This document shows, piece by piece, positions 50,224-58,345 of a stretch of DNA of 63,014 nt. The stretch spans positions 1 through 63,014 of the forward strand of contig JAZRFY010000002.1 in NCBI GenBank assembly GCA_045643885.1, in the 5' to 3' direction. The notes under the pieces are model-generated. The model saw only the letters and a program-made list of their open reading frames with translations. It had not been told where the DNA came from and did not search any database. The stretch is from RGIG4608 sp045643885 (GTDB lineage Bacteria > Bacillota > Clostridia > Oscillospirales > CAG-272). Each line of letters starts with the position of its first letter. The first letter of the stretch is position 1. A program made the translations under genes and the position numbers.

Positions 50224-51309
50224 ATGAGCGATTTTGACAGAGAATTGAGTCAAAGAAAAAAGCAAATACTCAAAGCGGTGGTTGAAGCGCACATTGCCGC
50301 AGGTGAGCCCGTTGGTTCAAAGTTTCTTGTGCAGAATCAGTTGCTCTCTTGCTCATCTGCCACGATAAGAAACGAAATGGCAGAGCTTGAAGAGATGGGC
50401 TATCTTGAACAGCCTCACACCTCTGCAGGCAGAGTGCCAAGTGAGCTTGGCTACAGATTTTACGTAGACTCCCTCCTTCAGCATTATGCTATGACGACAA
50501 AGGAGATTGACCAGATCAACTCCTTGCTCAAAATGAAGATGGGTGAGCTTGACAAGATTCTTGAGGTTGCTTCAAAGGTTGCATCAAGCGTTACAAACTA
50601 TACTGGTATTGCAATCAAACCCAAGCAGTCGCTTATCAAGGTGTTGAAATACGAGATAGTTGGCATTGACGAGCGTCAGTTTGCCATCGTTATGATACTT
50701 TCAACAGGTGCTATCAAAACCAAGAAGGTTAAGGTTGGCTTCGATATCGACGAATTTTCACTTTCAAGACTTTCTGCTGCACTTAATTCCTATTTTACGG
50801 GTCTTCGTGCAGATGAGATAACACTTACGTCAGTTATGAACCTTGAAAGAGCAATGGAGGATGATTCACTCCTTGTGAATGCAACGGTTAAGGCAATATA
50901 CGAAACCATGAGTGAGATGGATGGCGGTGAGCTTCATTACAGTGGACTTAACCATCTTTTGCAGTATCCCGAATATTCGGACGTGAATAAATTCGGTGAG
51001 ATCATTAATACATTTGAAGAGAAGGATCAGATACTTGATCTTGTTTCAGGTGGCTATGACAGAGATATCAACGTTCTTATCGGTTCTGAAAACAGTGTGA
51101 ACGTTATGAAGGATTCAGCCATCGTCTTCAAGCAAATTAAAAAGGATGGAAAGACCATCGGCGCTATCGGCGTTGTAGGTCCGAGAAGAATGGATTATGC
51201 AAGAGTTCTTGCAACTCTTAACGAGCTTAGTGAGAACATTACTGATCTTATAGAAGATAAAAAGCTTTTAGAAGGAAAGGGAGGAGATTCTGGTGCAGGA
51301 AGAGATTAA
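50224..51309 (+). CDS. hrcA: Heat-inducible transcription repressor HrcA
   Basis: Repressor that binds CIRCE and is kept active by GroEL. 361 residues. The N-terminal winged helix (LSQRKKQILKAVVEAHIAAGEPVGSK, shown by blocks RKKQILKAVVEAHI and GEPVGSKFL), CSSATIRNEMAELEEMGYLEQPHTSAGRVPSELGYR (block SATIRNEMAELEEMG) and the C-terminal dimer domain (VNVLIGSEN-like block NVLIGSENS, IGAIGVVGPRRMDYARV) are typical. GTGAGGAAG precedes the ATG. The 3' end overlaps grpE by 17 bases. Confidence 0.97.
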   Translation: MSDFDRELSQRKKQILKAVVEAHIAAGEPVGSKFLVQNQLLSCSSATIRNEMAELEEMGYLEQPHTSAGRVPSELGYRFYVDSLLQHYAMTTKEIDQINSLLKMKMGELDKILEVASKVASSVTNYTGIAIKPKQSLIKVLKYEIVGIDERQFAIVMILSTGAIKTKKVKVGFDIDEFSLSRLSAALNSYFTGLRADEITLTSVMNLERAMEDDSLLVNATVKAIYETMSEMDGGELHYSGLNHLLQYPEYSDVNKFGEIINTFEEKDQILDLVSGGYDRDINVLIGSENSVNVMKDSAIVFKQIKKDGKTIGAIGVVGPRRMDYARVLATLNELSENITDLIEDKKLLEGKGGDSGAGRD

Positions 51310-51841
51310 AAACCAAGAAACAGTTGAAGAAACTGTCAGCGCTGAGGAAACCAAAAAGGATAAAAAGAAGAACAAAAAGGCTGAGGCAGAGATTGCAGAG
51401 CTTAAAGAAGCCGTGCTTGCAAAGGAAAAAGAGATTGCAGAGCTTAACGACAAGTATTTAAGACTCTATGCAGAGTATGACAATTTCCGTCGCAGAAGTG
51501 CTAAAGAAAGAGAAGCTATTTACTCTGATGCAAAGAGTGATACGCTTAAAAATATTCTCCCCATTCTTGATAATATGGAGAGAGCAACTGCTTTTACAGA
51601 GGCAGATAAAATACTTGAGGGCATGAACCTCATTTTGAAGAGCTTTAATGAGAATTTCTCAAAGATGGATATTAAGGAAATCGAAGCTCTTGGCAAACCC
51701 TTTGATCCCAACGTTCATTATGCAGTTATGCATATTGAGGATGAGAGCTTTGGCGAAAATGAAGTCGTTGAGGTTCTTCAAAAGGGTTATATCTGTGGCG
51801 ATAAGGTCATAAGATACGCAATGGTAAAGGTTGCGAACTAA
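51293..51841 (+). CDS. grpE: Nucleotide exchange factor GrpE
   Basis: Releases ADP from DnaK. 182 residues: charged, disordered N terminus; long coiled coil (~30-75, ELNDKYLRLYAEYDNFRRRS); and the beta-wing domain with PFDPNVHYAVMH and LQKGYICGDKVIRYAMVKV. Uses a GTG start at 51293, with GGGAGGAG upstream, inside the end of hrcA. Confidence 0.96.
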   Translation: MQEEIKNQETVEETVSAEETKKDKKKNKKAEAEIAELKEAVLAKEKEIAELNDKYLRLYAEYDNFRRRSAKEREAIYSDAKSDTLKNILPILDNMERATAFTEADKILEGMNLILKSFNENFSKMDIKEIEALGKPFDPNVHYAVMHIEDESFGENEVVEVLQKGYICGDKVIRYAMVKVAN

Positions 51842-51880
51842 TTTTGTAAAAATTTTATTTATATACGGAGGAATTTTATT

Positions 51881-53023
51881 ATGGGAAAGATTATTGGTAT
51901 TGACTTAGGTACAACAAACTCTTGTGTGGCAGTTTTTGAGGGTGGCGAGCCCACAGTTATCCCCAATCCCGAGGGAGCAAGAACAACACCTTCAGTAGTA
52001 GCATTCACAAAGACAGGCGAGAGAATCGTAGGTCAGGTTGCTAAGCGTCAGGCTATCACAAACCCTGACAAAACAGTTATGAGCATCAAGCGCCATATGG
52101 GTAGCGATTATAAGGTAAACATCGATGGCAAGAACTACACTCCTCAGGAGATTTCTGCTATGACTCTTCAGAAGCTCAAGGCAGATGCAGAGGCATATCT
52201 TGGCACTCCCGTTACAGAGGCAGTTATCACAGTTCCCGCATACTTTAGTGACGCACAGCGTCAGGCTACTAAGGACGCAGGTAAGATTGCAGGTCTTGAG
52301 GTTAAGAGAATTATCAACGAGCCCACAGCTGCTGCTTTGGCTTACGGTATCGACAAGGAAAATGACCAGAAGGTAATGGTATTCGACCTTGGTGGCGGTA
52401 CATTTGACGTATCTCTTCTTGAAATCTCCGACGGTGTTTTCGAGGTTCTTGCAACTAACGGTGACACAATGCTCGGTGGTGACGACTTCGACCAAAGACT
52501 TATTGACTGGATGGTTAAGAAGTTCCAGACAGAAAACGGCGTTGACCTCAGAAACGACAAGATGGTAATGCAGAGACTTAAAGAAGCTGCTGAGAAGGCA
52601 AAGATCGAGCTTTCAGGTATGATGAGCACAAATATCAACTTGCCCTTCATTACAGCAACAGCTGCAGGTCCTCTCCACTTTGATGCAACTCTTACAAGAG
52701 CTGAATTCGATAGAATTACAAGCGACCTTGTAGATAGAACGATCATCCCCACAAAGAAGGCACTCTCTGATGCAGGTCTTTCCGTAAACCAGATCGACAA
52801 GGTTCTCCTTGTTGGTGGTTCAACAAGAATTCCCGCAGTTCAGGAGGCAGTTAAGAAGCTTATCGGTAAAGAGCCCTTCAAGGGAATCAACCCCGACGAA
52901 TGTGTAGCTGTTGGTGCAGCTATCCAGGCAGGTGTTCTTGGTGGCGACGTTAAGGACCTTCTCCTTCTCCACGTTACACCTCTTTCTCTCGGCATCGAGA
53001 CACTTGATGGTGTATTCAACTGA
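51881..53023 (+). CDS. dnaK: Chaperone DnaK, nucleotide-binding part (gene interrupted by in-frame UGA)
   Basis: Hsp70 ATPase domain, 380 residues before a UGA at codon 381. IIGIDLGTTNSCVAVFEGG, VMVFDLGGGTFDVSLLEI, the adenosine-motif VLLVGGSTRIPAVQEAV and the linker are seen. The same frame continues without another stop to 53716, with normal DnaK sequence (IIDRNTTIPVKKSQ onward). The UGA therefore replaces one codon, normally Lys (GVFTKLIDRNTT in relatives). Three other conserved positions nearby differ: H364 for Asp in LLLDVTPLSLG, D376 for Gly in TLGGVF, N380 for Thr. A sequencing error, a recent mutation or readthrough are all possible. As written, translation gives an ATPase domain without its substrate domain. 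Confidence 0.92.
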   Translation: MGKIIGIDLGTTNSCVAVFEGGEPTVIPNPEGARTTPSVVAFTKTGERIVGQVAKRQAITNPDKTVMSIKRHMGSDYKVNIDGKNYTPQEISAMTLQKLKADAEAYLGTPVTEAVITVPAYFSDAQRQATKDAGKIAGLEVKRIINEPTAAALAYGIDKENDQKVMVFDLGGGTFDVSLLEISDGVFEVLATNGDTMLGGDDFDQRLIDWMVKKFQTENGVDLRNDKMVMQRLKEAAEKAKIELSGMMSTNINLPFITATAAGPLHFDATLTRAEFDRITSDLVDRTIIPTKKALSDAGLSVNQIDKVLLVGGSTRIPAVQEAVKKLIGKEPFKGINPDECVAVGAAIQAGVLGGDVKDLLLLHVTPLSLGIETLDGVFN

Positions 53024-53716
53024 ATCATTGATAGAAACACAACAATTCCCGTAAAGAAGAGCCAGATTTACTCAACTGCTGCAGACGGTCAGACATCCGT
53101 TGAAATCCACGTTCTCCAGGGTGAACGTGAGATGGCTGCAGGTAACACAACTCTTGGTAGATTCCACCTTGACGGAATCCCCGCAGCTCCCCGTGGTGTT
53201 CCTCAGATCGAGGTAACATTCGATATCGACGCTAACGGCATCGTTAACGTAACTGCTTGCGACAAGGGAACAGGCAAGGAAACACATATTACAATCACAT
53301 CCTCAACAAACATGAGCCAGGATGATATCGACAGAGCTGTTCGCGATGCAGAGAGATTTGCTGAAGAGGACAAGAAGCAGAAGGAAGCAGTTGATATCAA
53401 GAACCGTGCCGACTCTATGATTTTCCAGAGTGAAAAGACACTTGCAGAAATCGGTGATAAGCTTCCTGAAAGTGAGCTTGCTGACGTGAAGGCAGCTCTT
53501 GAAACACTCAAGGAAACTGTTAAGGGTAACGATACAGAAGCTATCAAGAGAGACACTGAGGCTCTTGAAAAGGCATTCTATGCAGTATCTGAAAAGCTTT
53601 ACAACCAGGCAGGCGCTCAGCAGGGTAATCCCGGCGCTGACTTTGGTGGTGCTCAGGGTGGCGCTGACAACGGCACATACTACGATGCAGGCTTTGAGGA
53701 TAAGACAAATCAGTAA
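53024..53716 (+). pseudogene. dnaK: Chaperone DnaK, substrate-binding part (downstream of the in-frame UGA)
   Basis: Continuation of the dnaK frame after the UGA: substrate-binding beta domain (SQIYSTAADGQTSVEIHVLQGERE), then LGRFHLDGIPAAPRGVPQIEVTFDIDANGIVNV, and the alpha-helical lid to the Gly/Gln-rich tail. Together with the upstream part it makes 611 codons, normal for DnaK. The first internal ATG is at 53132 (in the middle of the beta domain), with no good ribosome site, so separate translation of a working domain is unlikely. Confidence 0.9.
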
Positions 53717-53735
53717 AATTTAGACTAATGGAAAA

Positions 53736-53761
53736 GGAAAGGGCGATTTTTCGTCCTTTCC
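53736..53761 (+). terminator. Hairpin between dnaK and dnaJ
   Basis: Stem GGAAAGGgCGA / TCGtCCTTTCC without a strong T-run; may lower dnaJ expression or stabilise the upstream mRNA. Confidence 0.45.
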
Positions 53762-53788
53762 TATGTCCGTTTATTGAAAGAGTACATT

Positions 53789-54934
53789 ATGGCAGATAAA
53801 AGAGATTATTACGAGGTCCTCGGAATCGACAAAAACGCGGACGAGTCCTCGATAAAAAAGGCATATAGAGGTCTTGCAAAAAAATACCATCCCGATATGA
53901 ATCCGGGCGATGCCGAGGCAGAGCAAAAATTCAAAGAGGTAAACGAGGCGTATAGTGTCCTTTCCGACCCCGATAAAAAGGCAAAATATGACCAATTCGG
54001 TCACGCCGCCTTCGATCAGGGAGCAGGTGGATACGGCGGATACGGCGGATTTTCCGATTTCGGTGATATCGGTGACATCTTCAGCAGCTTCTTTGGAGGT
54101 GGCTTTGGAGGTGGCTTTGGAGGCTCTTCTCAAAGCAGAAGAAATGCTCCTCAAAGAGGGGAGGATATCGGTGTTCGTGTCGTTCTCACGTTTGAAGAGG
54201 CAGCCTTTGGCGTAAAAAAGGATATTTCATATAACAGAATCCAAAAATGTGACGATTGTGGTGGCTCCGGCGCGGCAAAGGGAACTCATGCAGAAACCTG
54301 TCCCTCTTGTCATGGTCAGGGACAAAAACGCGTGATGCAGAGAATGGGTGGAATGCAATTCCAGACCACCGTTACCTGCGATCAGTGTCGTGGAACGGGT
54401 AAGATAATCAAAAATCCTTGCTCCAATTGTCGCGGAACGGGTTACGTAAAGATTACAAGAAAGCTTGCAGTGGATATCCCTGCAGGTATCAATGACGGAG
54501 AGCGCATTGCACTTCGTTCACAGGGCTCTGACGGAAGAAACGGAGGCCCTGCAGGTGACCTTATTATTCAGGTGAGCATCAAGCCACATAAGATATTCAG
54601 ACGAGAGGGATACAACATCTTCTGCGACGTGCCGATTACGGTGGCAGAGGCAACTCTTGGTGCAGAAATTGACGTTCCCACACTTGAGGGTGAGCAAAAA
54701 TTCACTATTCCCGACGGAACTCAGCCCGGAACTCAGTTTACCATAAGGGGTAAGGGAATTCAGCATCTCAACTATCCTAACAGAAGGGGAGACCTTATCT
54801 TTACGGCAGTGGTTGAGATACCCAAGGGACTTTCTCACAAGCAAAAGGATCATATGAGAGCCTTTGCTGATAGCTGTGGAGAAAGCAATTACAAGAAGAA
54901 AACAAGCTTTTTTAAAAATATTTTTGATAGATAA
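53789..54934 (+). CDS. dnaJ: Chaperone DnaJ
   Basis: Hsp40 co-chaperone that stimulates DnaK ATPase. 381 residues: J domain (1-~70) with the HPD tripeptide (KKYHPDMNPG), Gly/Phe-rich region (~75-125), four CxxCxGxG zinc repeats (CDDCGGSG, CPSCHGQG, CDQCRGTG, CSNCRGTG) and the C-terminal client-binding domain. The frame opens at 53774, but ATG 53789 (MADKRDYYEVLGI) is the family start; the ribosome site AAAGAG is weak. Confidence 0.97.
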   Translation: MADKRDYYEVLGIDKNADESSIKKAYRGLAKKYHPDMNPGDAEAEQKFKEVNEAYSVLSDPDKKAKYDQFGHAAFDQGAGGYGGYGGFSDFGDIGDIFSSFFGGGFGGGFGGSSQSRRNAPQRGEDIGVRVVLTFEEAAFGVKKDISYNRIQKCDDCGGSGAAKGTHAETCPSCHGQGQKRVMQRMGGMQFQTTVTCDQCRGTGKIIKNPCSNCRGTGYVKITRKLAVDIPAGINDGERIALRSQGSDGRNGGPAGDLIIQVSIKPHKIFRREGYNIFCDVPITVAEATLGAEIDVPTLEGEQKFTIPDGTQPGTQFTIRGKGIQHLNYPNRRGDLIFTAVVEIPKGLSHKQKDHMRAFADSCGESNYKKKTSFFKNIFDR

Positions 54935-54948
54935 GGACGGAGGAGTTT

Positions 54949-55905
54949 ATGATGGATCCCGATTACATCTGTGGAGAAAGCACCGAAATCAAGGACTGGA
55001 CACAGATAAAGGTAACAGTAAAATTACCGCACCTCGATACTGCAATGGCAGTTATGAGTGTGCTTGATAATAATTTGATGGTGGAGGACTATTCCGATAT
55101 CGATCTTAAAACTTGCTATGGCGATCTTATCGATGAAAGCATACTTAATGCCGACAAAACCGTGGCTTCGGTATCTCTTTTCGTTCCTGCCGATCAGAAT
55201 TATAATATGGCTATCTCTTTTATCAGGGAAAGACTTGAGGCAGAGGGAGTTGAGCCTGATATTGTGGTTGTTGGAGTTAATGAAGAGGACTGGGCAAATT
55301 CCTGGAAGAAATATTACACAACTCTCCACATCGGCAAGAGAACGGTAATCGTTCCTATGTGGGAGGATTACGATGCCAAGGAGGGTGAGATCGTTGTAAA
55401 AATGGACCCCGGTATGGCTTTTGGAACGGGCTCTCACGAAACTACAAGACTGGTTATCGAGCTTCTTGAAAAATACACCAAGCAGAGTGTGAGAATGCTT
55501 GACGTTGGATGTGGAAGCGGTATTCTTGCTATTTGTGCTTCAAAGCTTGGAGCAGGGGAATGCAAGGCATATGATATCGATCCCATTGCCGTAAAGGTTG
55601 CAAATGAAAACATTGCTGAAAGTGGCCAGGAAAACATCACGTGTGAAGTCTCCGACCTTCTTAAGCAGGTGGATCTTGAGGGTGGAAAATATGATCTTAT
55701 CTGTGCAAATATCGTTGCAGATATCATCATCAGAATGACTCCCGATATCGGTAGATTCATGAAGGACGATTGCGTTCTTCTTTGCTCCGGAATCATTAAG
55801 GAGAGAGCAAATGACGTCATCTCAAAGCTTGATGAATATGGTCTTTCCGTTGTTGAAAGACTCGATGATAACGGCTGGTGTGCACTCGCCGTAATGAAAA
55901 AGTAA
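54949..55905 (+). CDS. prmA: Ribosomal protein L11 methyltransferase PrmA
   Basis: SAM-dependent trimethylation of L11. 318 residues. The N-terminal substrate-recognition domain (ending WANSWKKYYTTLHIGKR) is followed by the methyltransferase domain: DPGMAFGTGSHETTRL, motif I MLDVGCGSGILAICASKLGA, and ICANIVADII. Starts ATGATG with CGGAGGAG upstream. The hrcA-grpE-dnaK-dnaJ-prmA order is classical for Firmicutes. Confidence 0.96.
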   Translation: MMDPDYICGESTEIKDWTQIKVTVKLPHLDTAMAVMSVLDNNLMVEDYSDIDLKTCYGDLIDESILNADKTVASVSLFVPADQNYNMAISFIRERLEAEGVEPDIVVVGVNEEDWANSWKKYYTTLHIGKRTVIVPMWEDYDAKEGEIVVKMDPGMAFGTGSHETTRLVIELLEKYTKQSVRMLDVGCGSGILAICASKLGAGECKAYDIDPIAVKVANENIAESGQENITCEVSDLLKQVDLEGGKYDLICANIVADIIIRMTPDIGRFMKDDCVLLCSGIIKERANDVISKLDEYGLSVVERLDDNGWCALAVMKK

Positions 55906-55911
55906 AAAAAC

Positions 55912-55942
55912 ATGGATCCTGTGCATTTCAGGGTCCATTTTT
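55912..55942 (+). terminator. Terminator of the heat-shock operon
   Basis: Stem ATGGATCCTG / CAGGGTCCAT with one mismatch, followed by TTTTTTT. Confidence 0.8.
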
Positions 55943-55966
55943 TTGCCAAAAATTATGAAAATACTA

Positions 55967-55995
55967 TTTACAAACCGAAATATTTATGTTATAAT
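55967..55995 (+). promoter_or_regulatory. Sigma-A promoter for the Cys-rich lipoprotein pair
   Basis: TTTACA, 17 bp, TATAAT, with an ~80-base leader. Confidence 0.7.
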
Positions 55996-56082
55996 ACTAA
56001 ATAATAAACAAAGTGGGTCAGTATACTCATTTTACTGACTGTTTAATTTACCATACATATTTTGTTTTTGGAGGAAAGAAAA

Positions 56083-56865
56083 ATGAAAAAGATTGTGATT
56101 GCTATGACGGTTATAGCGCTTTTGATAACCGCTTTGCTTCTCGTATCTTGCAACGACGAACACGTTCACGATTTCAAGACGAACGTTGTTAAGCCCACAT
56201 GTGTTACACAGGGTTATACTGAATATACTTGCAGTGGATGCGATTACGCTTATCGTGATACTATCGTTCCCGTTAAGGCAGATGCTCATACATACGGTAG
56301 TGCATATACAGCTAAGGAGGCTACTTGCGAAGAAGAAGGTATTTCTCGTAAGGAGTGCACAGGCTGTGGAAAAATTTCCGATACAACAATTAAGAAAAAG
56401 AGCCACACATATGATCCTGCAAACCAGGTTATCATTTTAGCTCCCACTTGCACTACACCCGGTAGCGCAAAGAACGAGTGCGTGGATTGCGGTTTTACTA
56501 AGAACGAAACAGTTAAGGCAACAGGCCATAGCTTCTGCGATTGGATCGTGGACAAGGCTGCAGTTTGCGAAACTGAGGAATACGGCTCTCAGCATCGCGT
56601 ATGTGATGTATGTGGCTTGATTGAAGAAGAGGCTATTCTTCCTCACTACACATCAGGCAAGGGCGAAACAACAGCTCCCACTTGCGTAAACATCGGTTAC
56701 ACAAAGTACGTTTGTGACGGATGTGGCGTGGATTATTACAGAAACTTCAAGGACGCAACCGGTAAGCACAAATTCGGTGAATGGGAAAAGAGCGAAGACC
56801 GCGATAATCTCGAGTGCAGATACTGTGAGTATTGCGAACACTACGAAACAAGAGAAGCTAAATAA
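56083..56865 (+). CDS. Cys-rich repeat lipoprotein
   Basis: A 260-residue lipoprotein (signal peptide, lipobox LVSC) made of about five copies of a ~40-residue repeat with a CxxCG core and preceding PTC...GYT: for example VKPTCVTQGYTEYTCSGC and APTCVNIGYTKYVCDGCG, with His/Tyr spacers (GHSF, AHTYG). Such repeats are common in exported proteins of gut Clostridia and may bind metal or form disulphides; function unknown. ATG 56083 has GGAGGAAAG upstream. Co-transcribed with the next gene 22 bases downstream. Confidence 0.82.
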   Translation: MKKIVIAMTVIALLITALLLVSCNDEHVHDFKTNVVKPTCVTQGYTEYTCSGCDYAYRDTIVPVKADAHTYGSAYTAKEATCEEEGISRKECTGCGKISDTTIKKKSHTYDPANQVIILAPTCTTPGSAKNECVDCGFTKNETVKATGHSFCDWIVDKAAVCETEEYGSQHRVCDVCGLIEEEAILPHYTSGKGETTAPTCVNIGYTKYVCDGCGVDYYRNFKDATGKHKFGEWEKSEDRDNLECRYCEYCEHYETREAK

Positions 56866-56887
56866 TAAGGTCATATAGGAGGAAATT

Positions 56888-58246
56888 ATGAACAAAACAT
56901 TTAAAATAATTCTTATCATAGCCTTATTGCTTATTGCTATTAACATGGTTGCATGTGGTGAACACGTTCACACATACAGCGATAAGGTAGTTGCTCCCAC
57001 TTGTGTTGAGCAGGGCTATACAGAGCATACTTGCACAGAGTGTGGATATTATATGCGTGACACCATCACACCTGTAGATCCTAAGAATCATACTCTTACA
57101 AAGACTGAAACTGTTGCGCCTACTTGTCAACCCGGTTATTCCGTATACGTTTGCGACGTTTGCAGCGCAGAGGTAATCAAGGATTACAAGAACCCCGTTC
57201 ACTCCTTCGGTGAATGGAACCTTGACGCAGTTCTTTGCGTAACAGGTGGTATCTACTACAGAGAATGTACAAATCCCGAGTGTGGTCAGAAGGAAGAAAA
57301 GATCGAAAAGGGTACTGTTCATGAGCCCGACAACACAGTTTTTGTTGATGCAACAGAGCTTAACTCCGGTTATTTGTATCACTACTGCGATTGTGGTGAG
57401 GAATACTACTCAGATGAATTCACAGTTCCTACAACATATGATATCTTCAATTTCGAGCTTTGCAAGGAATACGATAAAGACGGAAACCTTTATGAGTACT
57501 ACGTAGTTAAGGGCTTCAAGGGTGATGAAGTTGCAAACGTTGTTATTCCTTATGAAGTTGGAAATATCCCCGTTACAGTAATCGATTTCGAAGCATTTAT
57601 GGACTGTGACACGATCACATCCGTTGTTTTGACAGATAATCTTACAAACATCCAGACTGACGCGTTCAGAGGATGCGATAATCTCTATAACTTCGTATTC
57701 ACAGGCACTATTGAGGATTGGACATCGATCGCTAAGGGTAGTGAATGGACACAGTACGTAACTGAAAAGTGTGTTGAAATCGAGGGTGAGCACTACGGCT
57801 TCAATTCCTATGAGGTTGCTCCCACAAAGCTTTCTTCCGGTTACGTTCAGCACTACTGTGCATGTGGTGCATACGGTCACAAGGATCAGTTCGTACCCAC
57901 AAAGGCTGCAGAGGCTCTTAAGCTTCAGCTCAGTGAGGACGGCACATACTGGATCGTTGTTGGATGCTTTGAGGCAGAGATTTCTTCAAACCTTGTAATT
58001 CCTTATGATTACGAAGGTCTTCCTATCAAGGAAATCTACGTTGGTGCATTTTCAGATTGCACAAAGATCCAGACAATTACTCTTACAAGCAATATCACAA
58101 TGATTCGCGCTTATGCATTCAGCGGCTGCGAAATCACAAAGATCACATTCGTTGGTACAGAGGATGAGTTGGCAGCAATCAACAATACAGTAGCATCCAG
58201 AATTGATTTCAGTGCTATCACAATTGTTTACTCCGACGACAAATAA
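56888..58246 (+). CDS. Cys-rich repeat lipoprotein with leucine-rich repeats
   Basis: A 452-residue lipoprotein (lipobox MVAC). The N-terminal ~130 residues repeat the CxxCG module of the preceding gene (VAPTCVEQGYTEHTCTECG, ETVAPTCQPGYSVYVCDVC), showing a close paralogy. The rest has two BspA-like leucine-rich-repeat blocks (~200-280 and ~360-430: IPVTVIDFEAFMDC, IPYDYEGLPIKEIYVGAFSDC) with the GTIEDWTSI module also found in the surface protein at 605-1624, each preceded by a Cys pair segment (YHYCDCGEEYYS, QHYCACGAYGHK). Surface adhesion or polymer binding is plausible. AGGAGG ahead of the ATG. Confidence 0.82.
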   Translation: MNKTFKIILIIALLLIAINMVACGEHVHTYSDKVVAPTCVEQGYTEHTCTECGYYMRDTITPVDPKNHTLTKTETVAPTCQPGYSVYVCDVCSAEVIKDYKNPVHSFGEWNLDAVLCVTGGIYYRECTNPECGQKEEKIEKGTVHEPDNTVFVDATELNSGYLYHYCDCGEEYYSDEFTVPTTYDIFNFELCKEYDKDGNLYEYYVVKGFKGDEVANVVIPYEVGNIPVTVIDFEAFMDCDTITSVVLTDNLTNIQTDAFRGCDNLYNFVFTGTIEDWTSIAKGSEWTQYVTEKCVEIEGEHYGFNSYEVAPTKLSSGYVQHYCACGAYGHKDQFVPTKAAEALKLQLSEDGTYWIVVGCFEAEISSNLVIPYDYEGLPIKEIYVGAFSDCTKIQTITLTSNITMIRAYAFSGCEITKITFVGTEDELAAINNTVASRIDFSAITIVYSDDK

Positions 58247-58256
58247 TAAATAATGT

Positions 58257-58285
58257 GGACCGCCAAGCAATTGGCGGTCCTTTTG
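58257..58285 (+). terminator. Terminator after Cys-rich lipoprotein pair
   Basis: Stem GGACCGCCA / TGGCGGTCC with loop AGCAAT, then TTTTG. Confidence 0.85.
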
Positions 58286-58298
58286 TATTACATTATAA

Positions 58299-58330
58299 AA
58301 AAGAGAGAGGATATCCTCTCTCTTTTTTGT
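58299..58330 (-). terminator. Terminator after VanY-type gene
   Basis: Nearly perfect palindrome AAAAGAGAGAGGATATCCTCTCTCTTTTTT (as two arms AAAGAGAGAGGAT / ATCCTCTCTCTTT); T-runs on both strands. Confidence 0.8.
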
Positions 58331-58345
58331 TAGTTATTATCCTTT

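Noticed and set aside
53021..53023. Selenocysteine or UGA-Trp/Gly reassignment at the dnaK UGA
   Set aside because: No SECIS-like hairpin follows, DnaK relatives do not have Cys or Trp here, and UGA ends other genes in the window (for example potB).
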